From: Chloroflexota bacterium
GTDB lineage: Bacteria; Chloroflexota; UBA6077; JACCZL01
NCBI GenBank assembly: GCA_030447245.1
Contig: JAUJPG010000002.1
Location: 13,486-77,485, forward strand
Length of the DNA stretch: 64,000 nt
Direction of reading: 5' to 3'
A model generated the notes under the pieces. The model saw nothing but the letters and a program-made list of their open reading frames with translations, was not told where the DNA came from and made no database searches. The translations under genes were made by a program, and so were the position numbers. This document shows, piece after piece, positions 17,296 to 26,337 of the stretch (its first letter is position 1; every line of letters starts with the position of its first letter).

Positions 17296-18705
17296 ATGCT
17301 TGCCGAAACCGTCCTGGATACCGACGCTCTGCTGGGCTCCTTGCTAGAGCAGGTCGGCCTCGAGCGGCCCGAGGCGAACGAGGTCAGTATCGTCGGTCGC
17401 GATCCAATCTGGGCGTCGAAGTACCCGATTGGCGAGGCGGCGGCGGTGGCGCTCGCGGCGATCGGCGTGGCAGTCAATCACCTGTGGGAGCAACGGACCG
17501 GCCGACGCCAGCGGGTGCGGGTGGAGGTGCGCAGAGCCGCGGCCTCGCTCCGCGGTCACGCGTTCCAGCGCCTGAACGGTGAGGAGACTCCGCGAGAACC
17601 GTTCCCAGAGCTGGCCTATTCCGACCTTTACCGTTGCCGCGATGGCCGCTGGATCCAGTTGCACGGCGGATTTCCGCACCTGGGCCAGGGCACTGCCGAG
17701 GTCATTGGCTCGGAGCACAACCCGGCGTCAATAGCCGACGCCGTAGCCCGCTGGGACTCTCAGCCGCTTGAAGACGCGCTGGCCGAGGCAGGCATGTGCG
17801 GGGTCATTGCCCGGAGCGGGCCGGAGTGGGGAGTTACGGAGCAGGGCCAGACGCTCCTGCCGCTGCCGCCCGTAAAGGTGGTCAAGGTTGGCGACTCGGA
17901 GCCGACGCAACTTCCGGAGGGTGCTCGCCCGCTCACCGGGGTGCGCGCGCTGAACCTGACCCGCGTGCTCGCCGGCCCGGTCAGTGATCGCACGCTTGCC
18001 GAGCACGGCGCCGAGGTGCTGCACATCACCGCGCCCGATCTGCCCAGTGTCCCGCCCTACGTCTTGGCGACCAATCCTGGCAAGCTCTCGGCATACCTCG
18101 ACCTTGACGTGCCTGACCAGGCCGCGCAGCTTCACCGTCTAGTCGCGGACGCGGACATCTTCGTCCAGGGCTACCGGGCCGGCGCGCTAGATCGCCGCGG
18201 CTTCGGCGTGACCGAGCTGGTGCAGCGCCGGCCCGGGTTGATCTACGTCTCGATCAACTGCTACGGGCCGGTTGGTCCCTGGCGAGATCGCCCGGACTGG
18301 GAGCAGCTCGGCCAGAGCGCCACCGGTCTGGCGATCGGCCAGGGCAGCCATGACCGCCCGGTGCACCTGCCGGCCCAGGCGAATGACTACACGACCGGAT
18401 ATGTCGCTGCGCTGGGGGTGCTGATCGCGCTCGGTCGTCGGGCGCGCGAGGGCGGCAGCTATCACGTACGCGCCTCGCTCTGCCAGACCGGCATGTGGCT
18501 CGAGCGTCTGGGCCGGCACTGTCGCACGGAAGAGGCGGTCGGCCTGGGTGACTCGTCCGACCTGTTCGTCCACTCCGACACGCCGCTCGGCCGCCTGTCG
18601 CAGTTCGCGCCCGCCCTCGATCTCTCGGAAACCCCGCCGTACTGGTCCAGCCCGGCCGTCCCACTGGGAACCCATCCAGCGGCGTGGGGGGACGGGACCG
18701 CGTAG
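17296..18705 (+). CDS. CaiB/BaiF family CoA-transferase with an N-terminal extension
   Basis: About 469 residues. The family III CoA-transferase signature starts only at about residue 215: VRALNLTRVLAGPVSDRTLAEHGAEVLHI, then NPGKLSAYLDL, DADIFVQGYRAGALDRRGFG and PAQANDYTTGYVAALG, where the Asp after Asn is the likely catalytic acylating residue. The first 210 residues resemble a separate half-domain of the same family (PIGEAAAVALAAIGVA, DLYRCRDGRWIQLHGGFPHL), so the protein appears to be a partial tandem fusion. It should move CoA between carboxylates, activating a catabolic substrate. The start at 17296 (ATG) is a choice; a GTG at 17272 is in frame. It is divergent from the molybdenum hydroxylase gene. 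Confidence 0.82.
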   Translation: MLAETVLDTDALLGSLLEQVGLERPEANEVSIVGRDPIWASKYPIGEAAAVALAAIGVAVNHLWEQRTGRRQRVRVEVRRAAASLRGHAFQRLNGEETPREPFPELAYSDLYRCRDGRWIQLHGGFPHLGQGTAEVIGSEHNPASIADAVARWDSQPLEDALAEAGMCGVIARSGPEWGVTEQGQTLLPLPPVKVVKVGDSEPTQLPEGARPLTGVRALNLTRVLAGPVSDRTLAEHGAEVLHITAPDLPSVPPYVLATNPGKLSAYLDLDVPDQAAQLHRLVADADIFVQGYRAGALDRRGFGVTELVQRRPGLIYVSINCYGPVGPWRDRPDWEQLGQSATGLAIGQGSHDRPVHLPAQANDYTTGYVAALGVLIALGRRAREGGSYHVRASLCQTGMWLERLGRHCRTEEAVGLGDSSDLFVHSDTPLGRLSQFAPALDLSETPPYWSSPAVPLGTHPAAWGDGTA

Positions 18706-18784
18706 CGGTGCCGCCTAGGGCGAACGACCCGCGGTCGCGCGTCCACTGCCCATTGGGGCTCGTGTTCCCCTGAGCGTCAGCCGG

Positions 18785-19378
18785 TCAGTGCCGTGTCCCG
18801 CGTAGATCGCCCTGCGCCCGCCCGAGCAGCATGGCGTCACCCAGCTGTTCGACATAACGGGCGGCAACCGCTCCCAGCTGGTCAACCTGGGATTCGAGCA
18901 TGTAGAGCCCCGGCGTGGCGCACATCGCGCCGAGCTCGACCAGCAGTGGTCGGAGGTGGAGCTCGACCGCGAGCGCGTGGCGGTCTGCCCCACCCATCAT
19001 GGTCGGCAGCGCCAGCGTTCCAGTAAGCTGGCCCTGTACGATGTGATCACAGAAGGCTTTGAGCAGGCCGGTGTAGGTTGCCTTGTACACCGGGCTGCCG
19101 ACCACCAGGACGTCGGCCCGGAGCACCTGCTCCAGTGTGGGGGTGAGCTGAGGAGCTCCGAAGTCGAAGAGCCAGGGCTTCAGCTCGGCCAGGTCGATCA
19201 CCGCGTCGACCCGACCCGTGCTGGCAGTGGCGAAGGCTTCGGCGACGGCTGTGACCATCTGGTGAGTCCGCGAGCGCGCCTTCGGATTTCCGACGACGCC
19301 GACGATGATTGTTCCCGGCCCGAGTGCCAGCCGCTGGCGGTTGCCGCCGCTCTGACCGGGCTTTGCAGCAGGCTCCAC
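18785..19378 (-). CDS. NAD(P)H-dependent FMN reductase (SsuE-like)
   Basis: A 197-residue flavodoxin-like reductase. The phosphate-binding loop VVGNPKARSRTHQM near residues 28-41, the VVGSPVYKATYTGLLKAFCD block and PTMMGGADRHAL are typical of SsuE/MsuE-type proteins. It would reduce FMN and pass it to a two-component monooxygenase. It lies 12 bp downstream of the LLM monooxygenase gene on the same strand, with its own AGGAGG site before a GTG start, so the two almost certainly form a functional pair. Confidence 0.88.
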   Translation of the reverse strand: MEPAAKPGQSGGNRQRLALGPGTIIVGVVGNPKARSRTHQMVTAVAEAFATASTGRVDAVIDLAELKPWLFDFGAPQLTPTLEQVLRADVLVVGSPVYKATYTGLLKAFCDHIVQGQLTGTLALPTMMGGADRHALAVELHLRPLLVELGAMCATPGLYMLESQVDQLGAVAARYVEQLGDAMLLGRAQGDLRGTRH

Positions 19379-19390
19379 GGTTCTGCCCTC

Positions 19391-20767
19391 CTACTCTCCA
19401 GAGCCGCGGGGCACCCAGTCGTTGCGCCGTGCCCGCGCGAAGCCGAGATTCTCCCGCAGCGTGGGTCCGGCATACTCGCGCTGGAAGACACCTCTGCGCT
19501 GCAGCTCGGGGACCACGAGGCGCACGAAGTCCTCGTAGGCGCCGGGGACGTGGGTTGCGGCCAGGACGAAGCCGTCACATGCTTCGCTGGTGAACCACGC
19601 TTCAAGCCCATCGGCAACGTCTTTTGGCGTGCCCACGAAGCGCGGGTGCTCGCGCAGCGTGCCGCGACCGCTGTATTCGATGAAGTCGCGCGTCGTCGGA
19701 TTCGGCTTGCCAGACGCTCGTACGACTCGGTCCCGCGTCGCCTGTAGACCGCTAATCGACTCAAGCTCATCGGCGGTGAACGGGTCGTCAAGCGCCTTGG
19801 TCGAGAAGTCGAAGTTCAACACTTCGGACAGCAGCACCAGTGCGTCGGCCGGCTCGATCAGCCCCTGGATGTAGGCCAGCTTCTCCTCCGCGATCGTCGT
19901 GGTCTCGCCCACGACGACGTACACGGCTGGGCAGACTTTCACCGAGGCTGGATCGCGTCCAGCCTGGGCCGCGTCATCCTTGATCTCGCGGTAGCCTTTC
20001 TGTCCGAGCTCCTGCGTGGGAAAGACCACGAACAGCAGCTCGCCCCAGCGGGTCGCAAATCGACGGCCGCGCCCGCTCTGACCGGCTTGCATGATGACCG
20101 GGCGGCCCTGCGGCGTGCGCGGCACGGTGAACGGCCCGCGGGACTTGAACCACGGGCCCTCGTGCCCCAGCCGGTGGACCTTCGCAGGGTCGGCGAATAG
20201 GCGTGCTTCGCGATCGTAGAGGATGGCATCGTCCTCCCAGCTATCCCAGTGGCCGAGCACCGCCTCCATGAACTCGTCGGCGCGATCGTAGCGGGCGTCG
20301 TGGCCGAGGTGCTCCGCCTGACCGAAATTGGCCGCCTCGGAGTCGTTGAGCGAGGTCACCACGTTCCAGGCGGCACGGCCGCCCAGCATGTGGTCGAGCG
20401 TGGCGAAGACGCGGGCGACGTGGAAGGGCTCGTAGTAGGTGGTCGAGTAGGTCCCGCCGATGCCGAGGTGGCGGGTCGCCAGCCCCATGGCGCTCATCAG
20501 CGGGACGAGGTCCATCTTGACGACGCGAATGCCGTGACGCACCGCCTCGGCAAAGTCGTCGCCGTATCGGTCGGGCATGGCAAGCCGATCGTCGAAGAAC
20601 GCCAGGTGGAACCGTCCGTCTTCGAGCGTCCGAGCGATGCGCTGGTAGTACTCGGCCGACATGAAATCTGGCGCGGCCGCCGCGTGTCGCCACGAGGATG
20701 GGTAATTGGAACAATTCTGAGCTTGCAGGAAGGCGACGAGCGTCATTTGCCGAGGAGGCTCAGCCAT
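19391..20767 (-). CDS. FMN-dependent monooxygenase (LLM class, NtaA/SnaA/DszA family)
   Basis: A 458-residue flavin monooxygenase. Signature segments are FHLAFFDDRLAMPDRYGD near the N-terminus, HLGIGGTYSTTYYEPFHVARVFATLDH, GRAAWNVVTSLNDSEAANFG, WFKSRGPFTVPRTPQGRPVIMQAGQSGRGR and FVGTPKDVADGLEAWF. These place it with nitrilotriacetate/dibenzothiophene-sulfone monooxygenases that use free FMNH2 supplied by a separate reductase. That reductase is the next gene. The start has an AAGGAG site. Substrates in this family are organosulfur, aminocarboxylate or long-chain compounds; the sequence does not decide which. Confidence 0.9.
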   Translation of the reverse strand: MAEPPRQMTLVAFLQAQNCSNYPSSWRHAAAAPDFMSAEYYQRIARTLEDGRFHLAFFDDRLAMPDRYGDDFAEAVRHGIRVVKMDLVPLMSAMGLATRHLGIGGTYSTTYYEPFHVARVFATLDHMLGGRAAWNVVTSLNDSEAANFGQAEHLGHDARYDRADEFMEAVLGHWDSWEDDAILYDREARLFADPAKVHRLGHEGPWFKSRGPFTVPRTPQGRPVIMQAGQSGRGRRFATRWGELLFVVFPTQELGQKGYREIKDDAAQAGRDPASVKVCPAVYVVVGETTTIAEEKLAYIQGLIEPADALVLLSEVLNFDFSTKALDDPFTADELESISGLQATRDRVVRASGKPNPTTRDFIEYSGRGTLREHPRFVGTPKDVADGLEAWFTSEACDGFVLAATHVPGAYEDFVRLVVPELQRRGVFQREYAGPTLRENLGFARARRNDWVPRGSGE

Positions 20768-20959
20768 GTTTGGCTCCTTGTGGGCGATACCGCCGCGCTG
20801 GCAGGATCATCGCCGCAAGGTAGGGCTGGTCGCCACAGTCACCAGTGCCAGACCTGCCGCGACTTGTCCTCGGTCAGCCGAGCGCCGTGCGGGACCCTGG
20901 GGACCCTGGAAGGACGAGGATCTTGCAGGTACCCTGAGGTGAGCTGAAGGGAGAGAGCC

Positions 20960-21991
20960 ATGCGCAGCATTGTATTCCTGGGCGAGCGAGAGCTGGAGAT
21001 CCGCGACTTGCCTGACCCGACGCCAGGACCGCGTGAGGTGATCGTCGCGATCAGGGCCTCCGGGATGTGCGGGAGCGACCTGCACGCGTATCGCGAGCCG
21101 AAGACGATCCGCACCCCTGAGAAGCACTGCATCGCCGGCCACGAGCCCTGCGGCGTCGTGGCGGCGCGCGGCTCCGGCGTGAGCGAGGAGGAGGCGCCGA
21201 TCGGTCAGCGGGTCATGATCCACCACTATCGTTACTGCGGTCGCTGCCGGCACTGCCGAACCGGTTGGTCGCAGATGTGCCTGCGCGACCGGGTGACCTA
21301 CGGGGTGACAGGCGACGGAGGCCACGCCGACTACATGCGGGTCCAACCCGAGATGCTCGTGCCGCTGCCAGACGAGCTAAGCTTCGAGGAGGGAGCGGCC
21401 GTCTCTTGCGGGACCGGCACCGCGTTTCAGGGGCTACGGCGACTCAACGTATCCGGCCGCGACACGCTCGTCGTCTTCGGCCAGGGCCCGGTCGGCCTGA
21501 GTGGTACGATGCTCGGCAAGGCGATGGGCGCCCGGGTCATCGGTGTTGACGTCACACCCGAGCGGCTGGAGCTCGCAAAGGAGCTCGGCGCCGACCTTGT
21601 GCTCAACCCGCGCGACGTCGACGTGGGCGCCACGGTCAAGGAGCTGACCTATGGCGAGGGCGCCGACGCGGCGCTCGAGACCAGCGGGAGCGCCGCGGCG
21701 CGCAACGACGCGTTAGGCTGCGCTCGCATCTGGGGCCGCGTCTGCTTCATCGGAATCGGCGGCGAGACCACGTTCAACGTCGAGCGGGACATCATCCACA
21801 AGCAACTGGACCTCTTCGGGTCGTGGACGTTCAGCTCCGTGATTCAGGCCGACTGCGCCCGCTTCGTGGTCGACCACAAGCTCCCGCTCGGGTCGATCTT
21901 CACCCACCGCTTCACCCTGGACGAGGCAATTGACGCGTACCGGCTGTTCGACACGCAGACGACCGGCAAGGGCGTGTTCCTCTTCGAATAG
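20960..21991 (+). CDS. Zinc-binding alcohol dehydrogenase, MDR family
   Basis: A 343-residue dehydrogenase. Catalytic zinc ligands are Cys37 (MCGSDLHAY) and His61-Glu62 (AGHEPCG); structural zinc cysteines are 93, 96, 99 and 107 (CGRCRHCRTGWSQMC). The cofactor motif is FGQGPVGLSG, and VIGVDVTPERLELA after it ends in an Asp that suggests NAD. The ATG is preceded by AAGGGAGAGAG. It belongs to the same family as 8691-9800 but is clearly a different subgroup (shorter, different loops). Divergent from the LLM monooxygenase with a 190-bp gap between. Confidence 0.9.
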   Translation: MRSIVFLGERELEIRDLPDPTPGPREVIVAIRASGMCGSDLHAYREPKTIRTPEKHCIAGHEPCGVVAARGSGVSEEEAPIGQRVMIHHYRYCGRCRHCRTGWSQMCLRDRVTYGVTGDGGHADYMRVQPEMLVPLPDELSFEEGAAVSCGTGTAFQGLRRLNVSGRDTLVVFGQGPVGLSGTMLGKAMGARVIGVDVTPERLELAKELGADLVLNPRDVDVGATVKELTYGEGADAALETSGSAAARNDALGCARIWGRVCFIGIGGETTFNVERDIIHKQLDLFGSWTFSSVIQADCARFVVDHKLPLGSIFTHRFTLDEAIDAYRLFDTQTTGKGVFLFE

Positions 21992-22424
21992 CCAGGTTCG
22001 CCTGCCTCAGCCCGAGCGAAGGTGGTATGTTGGACGGGCCAATGACGAGGATGCGCGGGCGTGCCGACCGGCGGCAGGAGTCCCAAGACGCGCAACTACG
22101 ACTGCCTGGCGTACGCCAGTGGCTACTCCGTGAGCGCCGGCCGACCTAGAGCAGCATCGCTTCTAGACCGAAGTCAGGATGGCATCCACACGGATGGTCG
22201 GGAGCGACTCCGTGGATTCCTTCTTGAGTCTGGTTTGGTAGGTCTCTCGCTCCCGCGGCAACGGAGGCCCGGGCGTAGAATGCTGCCGATTCTCAACACC
22301 CGGCACTGGCCGCGAGCGCGAGGCAGGACTCTGGATCGATGCCGATGCTTTGTGTTCAGCGCGTCTCGCGTCATGCCAGGTGAGCCGGGACGCCAACGTT
22401 AGCGGCCATGGCGCGCTCGAAGCG
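21992..22424. other. Intergenic stretch without a recognised gene
   Basis: About 430 bases between the alcohol dehydrogenase and the amidase. I see no RNA gene, repeat or conserved protein in any frame. A TAGAAT at about 22275 could be a -10 for the amidase, but no convincing -35 goes with it. A 35-codon ATG frame starting at 22042 has no supporting features. Confidence 0.4.
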
Positions 22425-23831
22425 ATGGGCGCGAGAAGCAATATCGCTGTGCTTGAACGACTGACCCGCCGCGCCTTTATCGTGCGGACCGCCGGTCTGG
22501 CTGTCGGAGTGGCGGGGCTCTCCATGGTGCGGCCCGCTTCGGCGCTCGCCCAGGGCCGGGTCCAGGATCAGGACCTGGAAGATAAGGGCGAAGCGTTCCG
22601 GCGCAGCACGGCTCGCGGAGTAGCGGTCGTCCCGACGCCCGGGAGGCCTGCCGTGCAGGCCACCGAGAATGGCGGCGTGTTCACCTCCGCCGCCCTGCAG
22701 AGCTCCATCCGCTTCACCCACGTGGGCTTCCACTGGTCCGCGGCCATTCCCGCCATCGCGGCCCTCAGCTTCGAGGTCCGCACCAGCGCGGACGGGGCGA
22801 CCTGGTCGTCCTGGAGCGCCGTGCCGGTCGAGAGATTGCCGGACGAGACGCCGGTCGCCGATTACTTCGGAAGTCTTATCTACGCCGGTGGCGCCCGCTT
22901 CGTGCAATACCGCGCCGCGTTCCGGACGGTGGGCGGCGCGAGCCCCATGCTGCGGCGGGTGACCGCAACGGTGATCGACTCGCCGGTCCCGGCGACCACC
23001 GACGACCAACTGGCCACCCTCTCGGTCAGCGACGCCGCCTCCGGTCGGAGAGTTGCCGTGACCTCCCGCGAGCAGTGGGAGGCGGACGAAAGCATGCGCT
23101 TTAGCCGCCGCGGCAGTGAAGTCTGGCCGGAGATGTTCATCCCGTCCAAGAAGCTGGTGGTGCACCACACCGCCACCCGCAACGACTACGCCACCGGCGC
23201 CGAGGCCGCCGCGGAGGTGCGGGCGATCTACCGCTACCACGCGGTAACCCAGCGTTGGGGCGACATCGGGTACAACGCGCTGATTGACAAGTTCGGCAAC
23301 CGGTACGAAGGGAGCCATGGGCGGCGTGAGGGGGATGCCCGCACGGGCGGTCGCGAAGCACTCAGCGCGTGCGTAGTGGCGGGCCATGACTACCACCACA
23401 ACTATGGGAGCTCGGGCATCGCCTTGCTGGGTGACGCCACGAAGGCCGACTGGCCGATGAAGAGCGCCAGCGGTGTCATGTGGGACGCGCTGGTCGCCTG
23501 TTGGACCTTCGATGCCGGCCGGCATTTTCTTCGGCCGCTGCAGGCCGGTGCGACCACCTCGACGCCCGCGGCCTCCGAGCTCCTGCGCTCCGACGACCTT
23601 TGGACGAACAGCATGCGGAACTTTTCGGGCCACCGCGAGACGAACGCCACAGCCTGCCCCGGCGACCCTGTCATGGCGCTGCTCGGCAACTTACGAGGCG
23701 CGATCCAGGCCAACCTCACCGAGAGCAGGAAAGCCGGCGTGGCGATCAGCGGCGAGGGTCGTGAGGCGACGTTGAGCACCGGACTTGCGTTGACGTTCTC
23801 CTGGGCCGTGCAGGAGCTTCCCGAGGGCTAG
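22425..23831 (+). CDS. Tat-exported N-acetylmuramoyl-L-alanine amidase (amidase_2/PGRP fold)
   Basis: The N-terminus contains a Tat signal (LTRRAFIVRTAGLAVG, then a hydrophobic stretch ending ASALAQ). A beta-rich region of about 190 residues follows, then the amidase domain: KLVVHHTATRND (first zinc His), DIGYNALIDKFGNRYEG, GHDYHHNYGSSGIALLGD and FSGHRETNATACPGDP (second His and Cys zinc ligands). It should cut the amide bond between muramic acid and L-alanine in peptidoglycan outside the membrane. The ATG at 22425 is chosen to begin the Tat signal. The frame ends at an amber codon (23829-23831), but the same frame continues as protein-like sequence for another 100 codons, described separately. 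Confidence 0.85.
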   Translation: MGARSNIAVLERLTRRAFIVRTAGLAVGVAGLSMVRPASALAQGRVQDQDLEDKGEAFRRSTARGVAVVPTPGRPAVQATENGGVFTSAALQSSIRFTHVGFHWSAAIPAIAALSFEVRTSADGATWSSWSAVPVERLPDETPVADYFGSLIYAGGARFVQYRAAFRTVGGASPMLRRVTATVIDSPVPATTDDQLATLSVSDAASGRRVAVTSREQWEADESMRFSRRGSEVWPEMFIPSKKLVVHHTATRNDYATGAEAAAEVRAIYRYHAVTQRWGDIGYNALIDKFGNRYEGSHGRREGDARTGGREALSACVVAGHDYHHNYGSSGIALLGDATKADWPMKSASGVMWDALVACWTFDAGRHFLRPLQAGATTSTPAASELLRSDDLWTNSMRNFSGHRETNATACPGDPVMALLGNLRGAIQANLTESRKAGVAISGEGREATLSTGLALTFSWAVQELPEG

Positions 23832-24140
23832 AGCGTAGTCGGCTACAAGTACTGCTTCGAGGGCTGGTTCAAGCCCGGAAACAGCTACGACATCCAGTAC
23901 CTCAGCGGCTATGACTCAACCAACACGTCCGCGTAGCCGCGCCCGGTCTGGACCGACATTGCCACGACAGCGGCCACGATGAGCCAGTCTTTCCCGGTGA
24001 CTCAGGCGGGGCACTACACTCTGCATGTCCGAGCGCTTCTCCAGAAAGATGGCAGCACCGTCCCCAGCGCGTACGAAGGCAACCACACCTATCTGGTCGA
24101 GCCTTCCGAGTCGACCGGCGGCAACAAGCCGAGGCGGTAG
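23832..24140 (+). pseudogene. C-terminal Ig-like domain of the amidase, separated by in-frame amber codons
   Basis: Directly after the TAG at 23829-23831, the same frame reads VVGYKYCFEGWFKPGNSYDIQYLSGYD, a second TAG (23934-23936), then PRPVWTDIATTAATMSQSFPV, GHYTLHVRALLQ and a stop at 24138-24140. This has the look of a beta-sandwich domain that should be fused to the amidase. No start codon of its own is evident. It may be lost by mutation, be an error (TGG to TAG would restore Trp before PRPVW), or be read through. Confidence 0.55.
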
Positions 24141-24294
24141 CGCCGAGTCGGGCCAGACCACTCCGCGACGGACGCCGTGCCGCAGTCGAGGTAAACCCTG
24201 AGCGCGCCAGCCGGTCACGCCGCCAGAGTAGCCGTCGGGGCGCTCGTCCGAATTCCGCAGCAGCGTCCAGAGAGCGCCGCCGGGCGGGTCCGAT

Positions 24295-25038
24295 TTAGAT
24301 GCCAAGGGCCTGGCGATCGACCGTCTCGTCAAACGGCAGGCCGAGCGCGGCGAACTTCTTCCGCCGCGCTTCTATGTCCCAGACCCGGATCTTGATTGCC
24401 CGCTCGGCGGCTTCGGCCGCCAGCGCCCGCGGCACCACCACCACCCCGTCATTGTCCCCGACAATCACGTCGCCAGGGGTGACCGTCACGCCACCGCACT
24501 CGACCGGGACGTCGATCCCGCCCACCTTCGAGCGGCCGAACACGTGGGTGCAGGAGCGCATCTGCGCGAAGACTACTCCCTTCTGGCGCCGAAGCTCGTC
24601 GGAGTCGCGCGCCACACAGTTGGTGACGAACCCTTTGACACCCTTCATCGTACCCAGCAGGCAGATGTCCGAGCCCCACATCCCGGCCCTGGTGCCCTGC
24701 CCGTCGACCACCCAGACCTGGTCCGGGCCGTACCGTCTGGCGAACTCGAGTCCGGCGCCGAGTGGGATGTTGTTCTCGGGGTCCAGACCGAGCGCCCGCT
24801 CGTACTCCTCGTAGGGCATCCGCGGCACGGGGGTGCTGTCGGGGAGGATTTTCACCGTGCGGGCCACCCCGACCATCTTGAGTTCCGGTCCCTCCCACAA
24901 CGGGCGAATGGACGGCGACATCACCTGGACGTCCATGAGCCCGAGGGAGTCCAGCGCATCCGAGACGTCGGTGCAGCGGACTTTCCAGAACGTCGCCAGG
25001 ATCTCCGGGTCAACAGTCAACGCGTCTTCTGAGTCCAC
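24295..25038 (-). CDS. RraA-family protein (HMG/4-carboxy-HMG aldolase-like)
   Basis: A 247-residue protein of the RraA/DlpA fold, longer than E. coli RraA (161). Family blocks are CTDVSDALDSLG, VGVARTV, VDGQGTRAGMWGSDICLLGTMKGVKGFVTN, RDSDELRR and GDVIVGDNDGVVVVPRALA. The last is the highly conserved GD-x-GV-x-VP segment. In most bacteria such proteins are aldolases for 4-hydroxy-4-methyl-2-oxoglutarate, or oxaloacetate decarboxylases, rather than RNase E regulators. The catabolic context here favours an aldolase or decarboxylase. The GTG start at 25038 follows a GGGAGGAGCGAGG site. Confidence 0.85.
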   Translation of the reverse strand: MDSEDALTVDPEILATFWKVRCTDVSDALDSLGLMDVQVMSPSIRPLWEGPELKMVGVARTVKILPDSTPVPRMPYEEYERALGLDPENNIPLGAGLEFARRYGPDQVWVVDGQGTRAGMWGSDICLLGTMKGVKGFVTNCVARDSDELRRQKGVVFAQMRSCTHVFGRSKVGGIDVPVECGGVTVTPGDVIVGDNDGVVVVPRALAAEAAERAIKIRVWDIEARRKKFAALGLPFDETVDRQALGI

Positions 25039-25266
25039 GATTCCTCGCTCCTCCCAGCGTGATCAGCTGAACGGCTCTCGCGAGCTTTCTGGCAGCCGCT
25101 TGCGCAACCACGCCGGGCGGGGTCCGGGAACCCGCCGGATGGCCGATCCGGATTCGAATGGGCATTATCTTGGCGGCGGCGATCAGGGGTCTCCAGCGAC
25201 TGGCATGCTCGGGACGGCCAGCGCTCGGTGTCGTCCAGAAAGCAAGCGCCGGTCTAGCCGAAGCGG

Positions 25267-25338
25267 TGGCGGGAGCGTGATTCGAACACGCGACCAAGGG
25301 CTTATGAGTCCCCTGCTCTACCACTGAGCTACCCCGCC
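25267..25338 (-). tRNA. tRNA-Met (anticodon CAT)
   Basis: A full cloverleaf reads on the minus strand. It has a 5' acceptor arm GGCGGGG, a D arm GCTCAGTGGTAGAGC, an anticodon loop CTCATAA giving anticodon CAT, a T arm GCGTG-TTCGAAT-CACGC and a 3' acceptor arm TCCCGCC with discriminator A. CCA is not encoded (CCG follows). The D arm does not show initiator features, so this is an elongator Met tRNA or, less likely, a lysidine-modified tRNA-Ile. Confidence 0.9.
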
Positions 25339-25360
25339 AGGTAGGTCGTGTGAGACTCAA

Positions 25361-25366
25361 AGTATA
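25361..25366 (-). promoter_or_regulatory. -10 element of the tRNA-Met promoter
   Basis: TATACT on the minus strand, 22 bases before the mature tRNA 5' end. No good -35 hexamer is present at 16-18 bp spacing. Confidence 0.45.
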
Positions 25367-25436
25367 GCAAAGGGTCTCGCGGTGGCCGGCTATGGGGCAG
25401 GCGATCGCTGGCGGCTGTGGAGGGGCCACTTCCATA

Positions 25437-26300
25437 ATGGCTTCGATGCTGCGGTCGCTGCTGTTCGTGCCCGGGCACCAGGCGCGCTTCTACGAGAAGC
25501 TCGCCAAGTTCCGGCCGGATGCCGTGATCCTGGATCTGGAGGATGCGGTCCCACCGGCCGAGAAGGCCAGCGCGCGGGCGATCATCCGCGAGCACCTGAA
25601 CGGCCCGCTACTGGCAGGATTGGGCGTCTTCGTGCGGGTCAATGCCTGTGGTTTGCCGTTCTTCCGAGACGACCTGCGGACGGTTGTGGCGGCCGGCCTG
25701 GATGGGATCTTCGTGCCGAAGGTCGAGAGCGCCGAGGCGCTTCGCGAGGCGAACATGGTGCTGGCCCAGGCCGAGGTTCGCGCGGAGCTGCGGATGGGAT
25801 CGGTGCGCTTGATCCCGATCCTCGAGACCGTCAGCGGTGTATTGCGCGCGGAGGCGCTCGCTCGCGCCACGCCGCGGATCCAGGCGATCGCGTTTGGTGC
25901 CGAGGACTTTACGCTGGATCTCGGTGTCGAGCGAACACGCGACGGGCTGGAGACACGCTATCCTCGCGCGCACGTGGCAATGGCCGCTCGAGCCGCGGGG
26001 GTGCTGGCGCTCGATACGCCATGGACTGACATGGCCGACGGCGAAGGCCTGCGGCGAGAAGCGCGCGAGGCTCGGCAGCTTGGCTTCACCGGTAAGGCGG
26101 CGATCCATCCTGATCAGATTCCGACGATCAATGACGTCTTCACGCCATCCGATTCGGAGCTCGAACACGCCCGGCGTGTCATCGCGTCCTACGAGGAGGC
26201 CGTCACCCGCGGCACCGGTGCGATCAGCCTGGACGGCCAGTTGATCGACGTCCCGATGGTCGAGCGCGCCCGTCGCCTGCTGGACAGCGCCGACGCATAG
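25437..26300 (+). CDS. CitE-like CoA ester lyase (HpcH/HpaI family), second paralogue
   Basis: About 287 residues with the same motif series as the gene at 12718: RSLLFVPGHQARF, DAVILDLEDAVPP, GIFVPKVESAEAL, LIPILETVSGVL, FGAEDFTLDLG and KAAIHPDQIPTIND. The Glu/Asp pairs bind Mg2+ and the substrate carboxylate; the IHPDQI block is the CoA-side segment. It probably cleaves a malyl-CoA or citramalyl-CoA-like compound. The start is chosen at 25437 (second in-frame ATG at 25446). It sits divergently next to the tRNA-Met gene and convergent with fabD. Confidence 0.86.
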   Translation: MASMLRSLLFVPGHQARFYEKLAKFRPDAVILDLEDAVPPAEKASARAIIREHLNGPLLAGLGVFVRVNACGLPFFRDDLRTVVAAGLDGIFVPKVESAEALREANMVLAQAEVRAELRMGSVRLIPILETVSGVLRAEALARATPRIQAIAFGAEDFTLDLGVERTRDGLETRYPRAHVAMAARAAGVLALDTPWTDMADGEGLRREAREARQLGFTGKAAIHPDQIPTINDVFTPSDSELEHARRVIASYEEAVTRGTGAISLDGQLIDVPMVERARRLLDSADA

Positions 26301-26337
26301 CCCGCGGCGAGCCGACGACCAATTGGCGGGCCCCGGC

